This document shows positions 43,705-53,805 of a DNA stretch of 64,000 bases, one piece after another. Source of the DNA: Lachnospiraceae bacterium (GTDB lineage: Bacteria; Bacillota; Clostridia; Lachnospirales; Lachnospiraceae); NCBI GenBank assembly GCA_015057025.1, contig SVFD01000005.1:1-64000 (forward strand), given 5' to 3'. Below the pieces are notes generated by a model. It worked only from the letters and a program-made list of their open reading frames with translations. It was not told where the DNA came from and ran no database searches. Both the position numbers and the translations under genes were made by a program. How positions within the stretch are numbered: position 1 is the stretch's first letter; every line of letters starts with the position of its first letter.

Positions 43705-45033
43705 TTAATATCCATACTTCTTCTTATTTGCCATTAAAAACACAACCGTGACAACCGTTGCCAGCAATTCAGCTACTATCACAGCACACCAAATACCTTC
43801 CAAATTTAAAAACAGAGGAAGTATAAGTACTGCTGCCACCTGAAAGAGAAAGGTTCTTAAAAATGATATAATTGCTGACGTCAATCCATCATTTAACGCG
43901 GTAAAAAAGGCCGAACCAAAGATTCCTACTCCGGTAAATAAAAAGGAAAAGGAATAAAGAAAGAATGCCCTCTCTGTCATATCAAACAGTTCCGGGTCAT
44001 ATCCAACGTATAATTTAGAAAGGGGCGTTGCCAGCAATTCCCCCGCAATCAACATGACTATGGAAAAACCTGCGATAATAATACAACTCTTCTTTAAAAG
44101 ATTTTTTAGTTCCTTAGGATGCTTTGCCCCGAAATGGAAACTTATTACCGGTGCTACTCCTACGGAATACCCTAAGAAAATCGCTACAAAAACAAAACTG
44201 ACGTACATTAAAACACCATATGCCGCTACACCGTTTTCACCGGCATAACGCATCAGCTGGAAATTATAGAGCATGCTCACTAAGGACATGGATATATTGG
44301 TTACAAATTCCGATGCTCCGTTGCTGCAAGCTTTTACCAGTGCCTTAATATCAAGTCCGGTAGCCGTTAGGCGCAACAGACTTTTATTAGGAAGAGCAAA
44401 ATATATCAGTGATATGAATCCGCCTACAATCTGACTTCCGGCGGTAGCCCATGCCGCTCCGGGCAGACCCCAGTCAAAAACCGCAAGAAAAACATAATCT
44501 AACACCATATTGGTAACACCGGAAAAAATGGTTACAAACAGCCCAAGCCCCGGTTTCTCAGCCGTAATAAAAAAGGTCTGAAACTCAAATTGTAAAATAA
44601 AAAAAGGCAAGGCAACCAATAAAATCTGACCGTAAGTAACACAATAATCAATCAACTCACCTTCCGCACCCAAAAGCACTGCTATGGGGCGAAGACAGAA
44701 GAAGCTTACCCCCATGATAACTAAGGCCAGTATAATGCTTACATAAATAAACAGCGAAAACAGCTTTTTAGCCTTTATCCTATCTCCTTCGCCCAATGTT
44801 TTGGCAATCAGGGCACTGCCACCGGAACCAAACATAAAACCAAAGGCACCCAGAAGCATTAAAAAAGGATATATTAAATTTACCGCCGCAAAAGGCGTTT
44901 TACCCACATAATTAGACACAAAAAATCCGTCCACCACGCCGTAAACGGATGTAAAAATCATCATAAAAATAGGCGGTAGGGTGAAGCGGAATAATTTGCC
45001 GTATGTGAAATGATCGGACAATTGTACACTCAT
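43705..45033 (-). CDS. MATE-family multidrug/cation exporter
   Basis: The 442-residue protein has about twelve helices in two halves, with N-terminal FRFTLPPIFMMIFTSVYGVVDGFF and GSGGSALIAKTLGEGD typical of MATE (NorM/DinF) transporters. They export organic cations against Na+ or H+ gradients. It lies between two ABC pairs, which suggests an envelope-export cluster. GGAGGT precedes the ATG. Confidence 0.92.
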   Translation of the reverse strand: MSVQLSDHFTYGKLFRFTLPPIFMMIFTSVYGVVDGFFVSNYVGKTPFAAVNLIYPFLMLLGAFGFMFGSGGSALIAKTLGEGDRIKAKKLFSLFIYVSIILALVIMGVSFFCLRPIAVLLGAEGELIDYCVTYGQILLVALPFFILQFEFQTFFITAEKPGLGLFVTIFSGVTNMVLDYVFLAVFDWGLPGAAWATAGSQIVGGFISLIYFALPNKSLLRLTATGLDIKALVKACSNGASEFVTNISMSLVSMLYNFQLMRYAGENGVAAYGVLMYVSFVFVAIFLGYSVGVAPVISFHFGAKHPKELKNLLKKSCIIIAGFSIVMLIAGELLATPLSKLYVGYDPELFDMTERAFFLYSFSFLFTGVGIFGSAFFTALNDGLTSAIISFLRTFLFQVAAVLILPLFLNLEGIWCAVIVAELLATVVTVVFLMANKKKYGY

Positions 45034-45074
45034 AATTGACCTCCATTCAATACTTTTATAAATATAATATTTGT

Positions 45075-45419
45075 TTACGAATTTTCCTTACGGATGCACT
45101 TCCACCAGTAAACCGGAAAGGAAAAGCACACTAAGCCTATAAGAGAAGTCATCCATACGCTTCTGGCATTATTGTCCAAATTCGGATTATTTTTCGCGTG
45201 AATGGTAAATACAACAGCTCCGACAATACACAATAGGATTCCCAAAACGATACCGGCAATACCTACCCACAATAAAACACTTGGCAAGGCTGCCGAAATA
45301 TTCATGCTTCCAAAGGCTGCCATCACCATCATAACAATACCGGCAATCATCGCCACTAAACTAAGAATTACTTCAATTAACGGCACAAATGCCAGTATTC
45401 CGTACAATAATTTCTTCAT
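45075..45419 (-). CDS. small membrane protein, unknown
   Basis: The 114-residue protein has three predicted transmembrane helices: about 5-35, 45-70 and 90-110. AAGGAGG precedes the start. It lies between the ABC pair B and the MATE gene, probably in the same transcription unit. No conserved motif is recognised. Confidence 0.6.
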   Translation of the reverse strand: MKKLLYGILAFVPLIEVILSLVAMIAGIVMMVMAAFGSMNISAALPSVLLWVGIAGIVLGILLCIVGAVVFTIHAKNNPNLDNNARSVWMTSLIGLVCFSFPVYWWKCIRKENS

Positions 45420-45474
45420 ACAATCCTCCTTACTGATAGACTGTCAACACATAATCTCTTTTAAACAATATTTT

Positions 45475-47301
45475 TTATGCCCACTGACTCTGATATAACT
45501 CGTAATAGAAGCCTTTTTCTTTTAAAAGCTCCGCATGTGTTCCCTGCTCAATGACGTTACCGTCCTTCATAACAAGAATCACGTCCGCACTCTGAATGGT
45601 AGACAGTCTGTGTGCAACAATAAAACTGGTCTTACCCTTCATAAGTCTTGCAAAAGCATCCTGCACCTTCATTTCGGTTCGGGTATCAATGGATGACGTC
45701 GCTTCATCAAGAATCAATATGGGCGGGTTCATCAACATAATACGGGCAATACACAAAAGCTGCTTTTGGCCGTTTGACAGATTACCTCCATCCTCAAGAA
45801 TTTCTGTGTCATACCCTTTAGGCATACGCGTAATAAAGCTGTGAGCATGGGCCTTTTTTGCTGCTTCTTCTATCTCTTCCATACTCGCGTCCGGATTACC
45901 GAAAGCAATGTTTTCGCGAATTGTACCATTTTTTAACCAAGTTTCCTGAAGCACCATTCCGTAGGAATCCCTCAAGTCGTGTCGGCTTTGCTCATCTATG
46001 GGTACGCCGTCTAAAATAATATCTCCTGCATTAATATCATAAAAACGCATCAATAGGTTAATCAAAGTAGTTTTACCGCAACCGGTAGGTCCTACGATGG
46101 CCACACGCTGGCCTTGTTTTACGTGAAGATTAAAACCTTCTATCAACTTCCGTTCCGGAACATATGAGAAAGATACATTCTTAATGGTAACATCACCAAT
46201 GAGTTTAGCACCATTCGTAATCGCATACCTTGTCTCTGACTCTGCTGCTTCTTTGTCAGCATACTCTTCTCTGTCTTGTTTTTCTTTCTGCCCAACTTTC
46301 ACAAAGGAGTCTATACTTACCGCATCTTTTTCATCTTCTTCACTTAAAAACTTAAAGAAATTCTCTGCGCAAGCAAGCGCATTCTGAAATTCCGCTATAA
46401 CACCGGAAATTTCATTAAAAGGCTTCGTATACTGGTTTGCATAGCTTAAAAAGCAGGACAATTCACCAACAGTAATGGCCGTATCAACATCCATAACAAT
46501 AATCGCTCCAAAAACACCTACTGCCGCATACACCAAGGCATTGATAAAACGTGTAGCCGGATTTGTTAATGATGAGAAGAAAATTGCTTTTACGGATACA
46601 TTCTGAAGCTTACCGTTAATTTCATCAAAACGCTTCATTGTATCTGCTTCCTTGCCGAAGGCTCTGACAATTTTCTGGTTTCCTACCATTTCTTCAATAT
46701 AGGCAGTCTGCTCTCCTCTGGTAGAAGACTGCTTGGTAAACAGGTTAAAAGTCTTCTTGGATACAAAACCTGCCACAAAGAAAGACAAGGGTGTAACCAG
46801 GACTACAATTAATGTTATTTTTACATCAATCACCAGCATAAATCCTAAGGTTCCAAGAATCGTTAAGATACCGGTAAATAACTGGGTAAATCCAAGAAGC
46901 AAGCCTTCCGAAAAAGTATCTACATCTGCAATAATACGATTTACCAGCTCCCCGTAAGACTTATTATCAATATAACGGATTGGTAATTTTTGCAGTTTAC
47001 GGATTGCATCCTTACGCATTCTTGCAACAACGTTGGCTGTCATGCGGTTATTGCACAGATTCATGATAAACTGTGCAGTCATGGTAATTGCAATTACAAT
47101 AATGCCGATTACTAGCAACTGTCCGATTGCTTTAAAATCCACCAGTCCGGTACCTAAACATAAGTCCACACCTTTACCGATTAAAATGGGAAGATAAAGC
47201 GTTCCTACCACGGAAAGCAAGGCACAAAACAGGGATATTATCAAAAGTACCGTATTCGCTTTTATATACTTAAAAATCTGTCGGAGTGTTTTTTTACGCA
47301 T
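45475..47301 (-). CDS. heterodimeric ABC exporter, catalytic-type subunit (pair B)
   Basis: The 608-residue subunit has six helices and an ATP-binding domain with Walker A GPTGCGKTT, Walker B LILDEATSSID with the catalytic Glu, and a variant signature LSNGQ. An insertion (about residues 335-370) rich in Glu/Lys lies between the membrane and ATP-binding parts. I chose ATG 47301, 6 nt after GAGGAGG; it overlaps the partner's stop by 8 bases (ATGCGTAA), so translation is coupled. The substrate is unknown. Confidence 0.92.
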   Translation of the reverse strand: MRKKTLRQIFKYIKANTVLLIISLFCALLSVVGTLYLPILIGKGVDLCLGTGLVDFKAIGQLLVIGIIVIAITMTAQFIMNLCNNRMTANVVARMRKDAIRKLQKLPIRYIDNKSYGELVNRIIADVDTFSEGLLLGFTQLFTGILTILGTLGFMLVIDVKITLIVVLVTPLSFFVAGFVSKKTFNLFTKQSSTRGEQTAYIEEMVGNQKIVRAFGKEADTMKRFDEINGKLQNVSVKAIFFSSLTNPATRFINALVYAAVGVFGAIIVMDVDTAITVGELSCFLSYANQYTKPFNEISGVIAEFQNALACAENFFKFLSEEDEKDAVSIDSFVKVGQKEKQDREEYADKEAAESETRYAITNGAKLIGDVTIKNVSFSYVPERKLIEGFNLHVKQGQRVAIVGPTGCGKTTLINLLMRFYDINAGDIILDGVPIDEQSRHDLRDSYGMVLQETWLKNGTIRENIAFGNPDASMEEIEEAAKKAHAHSFITRMPKGYDTEILEDGGNLSNGQKQLLCIARIMLMNPPILILDEATSSIDTRTEMKVQDAFARLMKGKTSFIVAHRLSTIQSADVILVMKDGNVIEQGTHAELLKEKGFYYELYQSQWA

Positions 47302-49096
47302 TGCCCGCCTCCTCTCTATCCTCAGGGAATTGAGAATAATAGATTTCGGCATAGACATTACAGGACTTCAAGAGCTCTTCATGAGTTCCCATTCCTGCCA
47401 CTTCACCCTCATCTAAGACAATTAAAAGGTCTGCATCCATAATGGAAGCCGCACGCTGAGACACAATGAAGCAAATTGCATCCTCGGTTAATTTACGGAT
47501 TCCCTGACGCACTTTGGATTCTGTAGCGTAATCCAACGCACTGGTACTGTCATCCAGAATTAAAACATCCGGCTTTCTTACAAAGGCTCTCGCCATGCAA
47601 AGACGCTGACGCTGACCGCCGGAAAAGTTTTTACCACCCTGTAAAACAGCTTCTTTTAACTTATTAGGCTTCTGCTCCACAAACTCTTTCGCCTGGGCAA
47701 GTTCCAATGCTTCCCACATTTCTTCTTCAGTGGCATCTGCCTTACCCCATTTTAAATTCTCTTCAATCGTACCCTTAAAAAGCACCGCCGTCTGAGGAAC
47801 AATACCGATACATGCACGCAAATCCTCTGCATTACATGCTGTAATATCTTTACCATTTATAAGCACGCGACCTTCTGCAGCTTCATAAAAACCTGCTAAA
47901 AGATTAATCAATGAAGTTTTACCGGAACCTGTACCACCGATAACACCGACAATATCACCCTTCTTCGCATTGAAAGACAAGTTGCTGATAGAAGGCGAAG
48001 CCGCACCCTTGTAGATGTAGGATACTTTTTGAAATGCAATATCATTAATTGCAGGCACCGGAATATCTTTTTGCTCTCCGATACTTTCTTTTTTGTTGCA
48101 TTCCGAATCTCTCTTTTCTGATGTGACTGCATTTACATTCTTAGATTTTTCTTCCTCATCCCCATAAAGCATATCTGCAATGCGAGCCCCTCCTGCCATT
48201 GACTTAGTTATGGTAATAATCAGATTTGCCAGTTTTACTAATTCAACAAGAATTTGTGCCATGTAATTTACAAGGGCAATTAACTGGCCTTGAGAGAGAA
48301 ACCCTGCATCAATTTCCACGGCGCCTTTATAAAGAAGCACTAATGTTGCCCCGTTTACAACGGCAAAAGTCACAGGATTCATAAACGCGCTGACACGACC
48401 TGCAAACAGCTGATATTTCTTCAAAATATCCACAGATGCGTCATAACCTTCCACTTCCTCCCTTTCCATGGAAAAAGCACGGACTACTCTCACACCGGTA
48501 AGGTTTTCACGGGTTTTTACCACAACCTTATCCAAGGCACGCTGTACCTTTTTATAAAGAGGAATATTAATCAAAAGAATAGCAAAAACAACCACTGCCA
48601 AAATAGGAATGGTCACCACAAATATCATGGCACCTTTTACATCCACGGTAAAAGCCATAATCATGGCACCGAATACAATAAAAGGCGAACGCAGTAAAAG
48701 ACGTAATGTCAGGTTCACACCGGTCTGTACCTGATTTACATCACTGGTTAACCGGTTCATCATGGTTGAAGTACCGAACTCATCCATTTGAGCATAGCTT
48801 CTGGTCTGAATGTGCTCAAAAATAACATGACGCAAATTCGTAGCAAATCCAACGGAGGCCTTCGCAGCAAAAAACTGGGCCGTAATCGCACAACCAAAAC
48901 CTACTGCTGCCAATAAGAATAAAACTCCGCCCATGGCAAAAATATGTTTTTTGTCAGCATTCTGAATGCCCACATCAATAATACTTGCCATAACCAGAGG
49001 AACTAACAACTCAAAAGAGGCCTCCATTAATTTAAACAGAGGCCCTAAAACAGTTTCTTTTTTATAAGTTTTCAGATACTTCAGAAGTCGAAACAT
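47294..49096 (-). CDS. heterodimeric ABC exporter, degenerate-site subunit (pair B)
   Basis: The 600-residue partner has six helices and Walker A GGTGSGKTS, the signature FSGGQ and Walker B LILDDSTSALD, with Asp instead of the catalytic Glu. Like the pair A partner it gives the degenerate ATP site. A charged insertion (about 320-350) lies before the ATP-binding domain. Its start overlaps the end of the RDD gene by 35 bases. RDD protein, ABC pair and MATE gene appear to form one long unit. Confidence 0.92.
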   Translation of the reverse strand: MFRLLKYLKTYKKETVLGPLFKLMEASFELLVPLVMASIIDVGIQNADKKHIFAMGGVLFLLAAVGFGCAITAQFFAAKASVGFATNLRHVIFEHIQTRSYAQMDEFGTSTMMNRLTSDVNQVQTGVNLTLRLLLRSPFIVFGAMIMAFTVDVKGAMIFVVTIPILAVVVFAILLINIPLYKKVQRALDKVVVKTRENLTGVRVVRAFSMEREEVEGYDASVDILKKYQLFAGRVSAFMNPVTFAVVNGATLVLLYKGAVEIDAGFLSQGQLIALVNYMAQILVELVKLANLIITITKSMAGGARIADMLYGDEEEKSKNVNAVTSEKRDSECNKKESIGEQKDIPVPAINDIAFQKVSYIYKGAASPSISNLSFNAKKGDIVGVIGGTGSGKTSLINLLAGFYEAAEGRVLINGKDITACNAEDLRACIGIVPQTAVLFKGTIEENLKWGKADATEEEMWEALELAQAKEFVEQKPNKLKEAVLQGGKNFSGGQRQRLCMARAFVRKPDVLILDDSTSALDYATESKVRQGIRKLTEDAICFIVSQRAASIMDADLLIVLDEGEVAGMGTHEELLKSCNVYAEIYYSQFPEDREEAGNA

Positions 49097-49628
49097 CTTC
49101 TACCCTTTCTGCTTTTTCTGCCACAGCAGAATTAATATTACGTGAAGGCGATACATATACTTTCTCAACCTTCTCTATAATACGGAATTTACAGGTATAA
49201 ATTACCAGCGAATCACAGAGATAATCATGAAAAGCACGGTTGTCCTTATCAATAAAAATCATGATGTATCCGAAGTAGAAAAATCCGCTTAAGTATTTTC
49301 CTACAGTTTCACGATAAACGGCATTCCAGAAAGTAAGTTTATTTCCTTCCTTATCTACTACCGCAAGATTAAATAATCTTTTACCGATGGTTGTTCCCGT
49401 AAAACAGGTAAAAAGCACGAAATAAGCCACGGTTAAAAGATAAAATAAAATATCAAAGATATCAAAATGGAACAATATATTCGAGAAAATAAACAAATCA
49501 GGAAAACAAAGTTCCATTATTCCAACAGGTATTTTCAGACACAGAATCACAATTCCTAATATACAACTGTCTACCAGGTAAGCGCCGAGTCTGGGAAAAA
49601 AGCCTGCCTTACTGACAGATTGATTCAT
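49062..49628 (-). CDS. RDD-family membrane protein
   Basis: The 188-residue protein has the RDD pattern: FFPRLGAYLVDSCILGI (Arg and two Asp-type positions), GTTIGKRLFNLAVVD and DKDNRAFHDYLCDSLV. Three to four helices are predicted, with a soluble C-terminus. Some RDD proteins have Na+ or H+ exchange activity, but most are uncharacterised. It overlaps sppA by 20 bases and the ABC subunit gene by 35 bases. Confidence 0.85.
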   Translation of the reverse strand: MNQSVSKAGFFPRLGAYLVDSCILGIVILCLKIPVGIMELCFPDLFIFSNILFHFDIFDILFYLLTVAYFVLFTCFTGTTIGKRLFNLAVVDKEGNKLTFWNAVYRETVGKYLSGFFYFGYIMIFIDKDNRAFHDYLCDSLVIYTCKFRIIEKVEKVYVSPSRNINSAVAEKAERVEDVSTSEVSENL

Positions 49629-50598
49629 AATGATTTACCCCACTTTCGTTGCTCTCGATAAATTCGAGAATTGCCTGGTTATCTGACTTGGGAAGAGATT
49701 CTAAAACAGTACCGAAAAGGTATGAAAGAGAATCCATCTGGCTGGGCTGCTCATAATAAACAACACCTTCGCCCATATATGTAAGTACCTGTTCTTTATA
49801 ATCTTCATAACGGCCAATACCATCGATTAAATCTGCGTCCAAAGCCTGACTTGCAGTATATGTTCTTCCGTCAGCCAATGCATAAATTGTGTCTCTGTCA
49901 AGACCACGACCTTTTTCAATAACATCTACAAACATCTCATAATACTCATCAACCTGGGCCTGTTCAATTGCAAGATATTCTTCGGTCACAGCCTGTCCGC
50001 CACCGCCGATACCTTTGTTATCACCGCTCTTAATCATATATTCGGTAATTCCAAGTTTCTCGTATAAACCTGTCATATCCATAATTGTCATATATACACC
50101 AAGAGAGCCGGTAGTTGTCATACGATTTGCATAAATCTCATCTGCTGACATAGATGCATAGTATGCTGCACTTGCTGCAATAGAATCAAAATATGCATAA
50201 ATAGGACGTCCTGTATCCTCTTTGTACTCCATTAATTCCAGATATAAATCATCTCCGATATATGTATAGCCGCCGCCGGAATTAACGTAAAGTAAAATTC
50301 CTACATTGTTCTCAGCTGCTGCCAAGGCTTCAATATATTCAATGGTAGCATCATGATTATATCCTGCTGTAGTAAAGTAAGATGAACCGCTTGCAGAATC
50401 CATCATATCTCCGTCAATCTTAACAATACCTACAAAATCTCCCAAAGGAAATCCGTATGCATAAGAGCTATCCATCATAGCAGTTTCTGTTCCGGCTGTA
50501 ACTACTTTATCCAAAATGTTCATACCGACGCTTGATGCACCGATAAAAACAAACAGAATGGCAGCAATTACGCCTGCAATAACTTGTTTCTTTTTCAT
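49609..50598 (-). CDS. sppA: signal peptide peptidase SppA-type S49 protease
   Basis: The 329-residue protein has an N-terminal membrane anchor (about 6-25) and an extracytoplasmic S49 domain: VNSGGGYT, the nucleophile Ser in DSIAASAAYYAS and the general base Lys in IKSGDNKGIG. SppA degrades signal peptides left in the membrane; some members give resistance to lantibiotics. AGGAGG precedes the ATG. It leads the tightly overlapping set of genes down to the ABC exporter. Confidence 0.93.
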   Translation of the reverse strand: MKKKQVIAGVIAAILFVFIGASSVGMNILDKVVTAGTETAMMDSSYAYGFPLGDFVGIVKIDGDMMDSASGSSYFTTAGYNHDATIEYIEALAAAENNVGILLYVNSGGGYTYIGDDLYLELMEYKEDTGRPIYAYFDSIAASAAYYASMSADEIYANRMTTTGSLGVYMTIMDMTGLYEKLGITEYMIKSGDNKGIGGGGQAVTEEYLAIEQAQVDEYYEMFVDVIEKGRGLDRDTIYALADGRTYTASQALDADLIDGIGRYEDYKEQVLTYMGEGVVYYEQPSQMDSLSYLFGTVLESLPKSDNQAILEFIESNESGVNHYESICQ

Positions 50599-50666
50599 TT
50601 CTTTTCCTCCTAAGAATCAATAATCCCTTTTACTATTTCTTTTGTATATATTTATGTTTTTCTAAA

Positions 50667-51872
50667 TTATGCCTTTGCAGGCTCTTCACTTGCTAAAGCC
50701 TCCTCCGGATATTTAGAATACAACAATTTTAACAGAATAGGTGTTAAAATGGAAGATATAATTATAAGCAAGATAACGGATGTAAAATAAACAGGGTCAA
50801 GTAAACCGACGGACATACCCTTCTGGGCTACAATCAAGGCTACTTCACCGCGGGTCATCATACCTACACCAACCTTAACAGCGTGCTTTGGCGGTATCTT
50901 ACATAATATGGATACCAGTCCACAACCGATAATTTTAGTAAGAAGTGCAACTGCAACAAAACCAAGGGAAAACAGTAAAATTGACCAATCCATATTTTGA
51001 ATATTGGTTTTTAAACCGATACTTGCAAAGAAAATCGGTCCAAACATAACATAAGAGTTAATATCCAGTCTTCTTGCAATGTATTCCGAATCACGGATAT
51101 TACAAAGAATAATACCTGCAACATAGGCACCTGTAATATCAGCAATACCAAAATAATGCTCTGCCACATAAGCCATAATCAGACAAAGAGCAAGTCCTGC
51201 AATAGTAATTCTTCTTGTATGAGGATATTTCTGATCAACCTTTTTAAATATCTTGTATGCAACGTAACCGCCTACAAGAGCAAGGCAGAAGAATAACACA
51301 GTGTTTCTTACAACTAACCAGGGCTGGGCTTCCGGATCGTTAAAACCAATTACTACCGTAAGAACAATCATACCGATTACATCATCTATAATTGCCGCAT
51401 TGAGAATGGTAGTTCCGATTTCACCTTTTAAATAACCCATTTCACGCAGGGATTCTACCGTAATACCTACGGAAGTTGCCGTCATAATGGTACCGATAAA
51501 AATTGCTTTGAAAAATTCCGGAGTACCGATTGCGGAGAAACCATAAAAACACATGTATAATATAGTTCCACCTACTAAGGGAACAAATACGCCGGCACAA
51601 GCAATAATCAAGGCCTTAGGACCGGTACGAATCAAATCTTTCAGATTTGTTTCCAAACCTGCAGAAAACATTAGTAAAATTACCCCGATTTCCGCCATCT
51701 GCAGAATAAATTCCGTAGGCTGAACCCAACCTAAAAGACAGGGGCCGATAATTAAGCCGGCAATGATTTCACCCACAACCATAGGTGCCTTGCATTTACG
51801 TGCTAGGATACCGAAGACTTTGGCAAAGATAATGATAATTGCCAAGTCTTTAAATACTAAATACGCTTCCAT
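50667..51872 (-). CDS. CPA2-family cation/proton antiporter
   Basis: The 401-residue protein has about twelve helices and the Kef/NapA-like features GEIIAGLIIGPCLLGW, MFSAGLETNL and the ion-binding IDDVIGM (Asp pair, about 160). It probably exchanges Na+ or K+ for H+. It lacks the cytoplasmic RCK domain of Kef channels. GAGGAG precedes the start. It is 68 bp upstream of sppA and may be in the same unit. Confidence 0.92.
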   Translation of the reverse strand: MEAYLVFKDLAIIIIFAKVFGILARKCKAPMVVGEIIAGLIIGPCLLGWVQPTEFILQMAEIGVILLMFSAGLETNLKDLIRTGPKALIIACAGVFVPLVGGTILYMCFYGFSAIGTPEFFKAIFIGTIMTATSVGITVESLREMGYLKGEIGTTILNAAIIDDVIGMIVLTVVIGFNDPEAQPWLVVRNTVLFFCLALVGGYVAYKIFKKVDQKYPHTRRITIAGLALCLIMAYVAEHYFGIADITGAYVAGIILCNIRDSEYIARRLDINSYVMFGPIFFASIGLKTNIQNMDWSILLFSLGFVAVALLTKIIGCGLVSILCKIPPKHAVKVGVGMMTRGEVALIVAQKGMSVGLLDPVYFTSVILLIIISSILTPILLKLLYSKYPEEALASEEPAKA

Positions 51873-51942
51873 TTTTCATATCTCCTCTTCTCTATATAAA
51901 ATCTTTTCTCTTTCGTAAATCTGAAAGCTTAATTTATATCTT

Positions 51943-52695
51943 TTATAATATTACGCAGAATAAAAACACTGCAGCATAACATATAGGCTGATGCAACAAA
52001 TACACAATCAACGAATGTCTGCCTAAAAAGGATAAAACCGGTACTTTTATAACTAAGGGATTTTTTAACCATTCTTTATTGCCAAAAATCTTCCAGAAGA
52101 AATAACCGCACAAATAAAGAAAAAACCAGGGAATTAACGGATAATAATCTCCGGAAACAAATCCTTTCGGAGGAAATCCTAAATATGCGGTAAGATAATT
52201 CTGATATAAAAAGTCCGGTAAATCCATAAATACCAAGCCTTCAAATCCTAAATTGCCAAGGTAAACATTTCTAAATAAAATGAATAATATTAAAGATATT
52301 AATAATCCCACAGGTGCATATTTATCTTTTATTATTTTTTCCAAAGGAATCATAATAAGCATAGATGAACCAATCAAGGCCAAAACCCCGAAATTAATCC
52401 CCATACCGGGAGTAAAAGTATAAGTTACAAAAGATACAATGGCTGCTGCCCCAAGTACAATCAAACCGCGGCTAAGATGCTTTTTACCAATAGCACGGCA
52501 CATTCCAGATAAAAAGATGAATCCCCAGCCGATAGACTGCTGAAAAATATAACCTGCAGTATTCAAAACAGAAAACCTACCATCTCCCATAACCGTAACA
52601 TCAAACATAGTGTGATAGACAATCATCATAATCAGTAATAATCCTCGAATACTGTCCAATAAATGATATCTTTCTTTTTTTACAGCTGTATCCAT
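51943..52695 (-). CDS. HGSNAT/DUF1624-type membrane protein
   Basis: The 250-residue protein has about seven helices and the heparan-alpha-glucosaminide N-acetyltransferase-like pattern: LLDSIRGLLLIMMIVYHTMFD near the start, FLSGMCRAIG, GINFGVLALIG, YPLIPWFFLYLCGYF and LSFLGRHSLIVYLLHQPI at the end. A transmembrane acyl transfer is the inferred role; the substrate is unknown. AAGGAGT precedes the ATG. Confidence 0.85.
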   Translation of the reverse strand: MDTAVKKERYHLLDSIRGLLLIMMIVYHTMFDVTVMGDGRFSVLNTAGYIFQQSIGWGFIFLSGMCRAIGKKHLSRGLIVLGAAAIVSFVTYTFTPGMGINFGVLALIGSSMLIMIPLEKIIKDKYAPVGLLISLILFILFRNVYLGNLGFEGLVFMDLPDFLYQNYLTAYLGFPPKGFVSGDYYPLIPWFFLYLCGYFFWKIFGNKEWLKNPLVIKVPVLSFLGRHSLIVYLLHQPICYAAVFLFCVIL

Positions 52696-52851
52696 GATAC
52701 TCCTTAACTTTTCAAATATTTATTTAATATCAAATTCTTAATAATAAACGTATTATATCCCTTATTCTGTACCATTCAATATATTGCTACAATTTTTTAT
52801 AATTTGCAAGTGCCTTTTCTTACGAAAAATATAGGATTTTAAGGAATTCTT

Positions 52852-52860
52852 TGTTATAAT
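52852..52860 (+). promoter_or_regulatory. extended -10 promoter giving a leaderless mRNA
   Basis: TGT-TATAAT (52852-52860) is an extended -10 element. Only six bases separate it from the ATG at 52867, so the predicted transcription start falls on the start codon. No convincing -35 box is seen. Confidence 0.65.
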
Positions 52861-52866
52861 TCCCCT

Positions 52867-53610
52867 ATGAAGTCTTATGTTGATGATAAATTATTTGAAG
52901 AAGCAAAAAACAGAATGTACGGAAAGGTTCAGGGCGAGAAAGGAATCGGTACCTTAAGTGAAAAATCGGTGCACTCGGTTCTTAAATATTATTTTGCCCC
53001 GGATGAGAAATATCATGAGCAGAAAATCGGTACTTTTGTAGCAGATATTTGTATCGATGGTGAAATTTATGAAATCCAGACAAAGCAGTTTTATTTGATG
53101 AAACGAAAGCTTGAATATTTCTTAAAAGAACATGATGTAACCATTGTCTATCCGGTTTCTCTTGAGAATACTCTGCATTGGGTGGGAGATGAGAGAATTA
53201 CCTCCAGTCGAAAAGTACGTAAAAAAGGTATGCCCTATTTGTTTTTTCACGAATTATACGGCATTAAGGATTTTTTACACCATCCGAATTTACATTTTAT
53301 ATTGGCGATTATGTCCACGGAGGAATACCGCCTTTTAGACGGCTATGGTCCGCAAAAGAAAATCCGCGCCACCAAAACCGACAAAGCACCAATCAAATTG
53401 CTGGACTTAATCAGTATTTGGAATCCGGAGGATTACAAGCAGTTAGTTCCGGAAGGACTTCCTGAGGAATTTACTTCTGAAATTTTCGGTAAAAAGGCCG
53501 GCATTGGCAGAAGCCTCGCCGGCACAACTTTGAATATTTTATATGAAATGAAGGTTGTGGACAGAGTAGGGAAAAAGGGGAATGCGTATGTGTATCGGAT
53601 TAATATATAG
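52867..53610 (+). CDS. PD-(D/E)XK-like protein with C-terminal winged helix, leaderless
   Basis: The 247-residue protein has an N-terminal domain (1-110) with a candidate nuclease core: G-T-F-V-A-D-I, then DGEIYEIQTKQF, i.e. an Asp and an E-x-Q-T-K motif that resembles the PD-(D/E)XK fold. The C-terminal 70 residues (IGRSLAGTTLNILYEMKVVDRVGKKGNAYVYRI) look like a winged helix. No Shine-Dalgarno precedes the ATG. The function is unknown; DNA binding or cleavage is an inference from the two modules. Confidence 0.7.
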   Translation: MKSYVDDKLFEEAKNRMYGKVQGEKGIGTLSEKSVHSVLKYYFAPDEKYHEQKIGTFVADICIDGEIYEIQTKQFYLMKRKLEYFLKEHDVTIVYPVSLENTLHWVGDERITSSRKVRKKGMPYLFFHELYGIKDFLHHPNLHFILAIMSTEEYRLLDGYGPQKKIRATKTDKAPIKLLDLISIWNPEDYKQLVPEGLPEEFTSEIFGKKAGIGRSLAGTTLNILYEMKVVDRVGKKGNAYVYRINI

Positions 53611-53717
53611 TGATTTATAAATAAAGTATTTTTAATATTAAAACATATTACCGTATCCTTTGTCGATTATTGTCGATGTGTTTTGATTGTAAACAATAAG
53701 AATAAATGTTACCATTT

Positions 53718-53744
53718 GAGCATGCATATCGCATGCTCTTTTTT
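53718..53744 (+). terminator. terminator after the PD-(D/E)XK-like gene
   Basis: GAGCATGC-ATATC-GCATGCTC (53718-53738) is followed by TTTTTT. Confidence 0.9.
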
Positions 53745-53805
53745 AATTTCTATTATTCAACGGCAATCGCCGAAAGAATCCAAAATGTTTGTGCATTTTG
53801 CTAAA

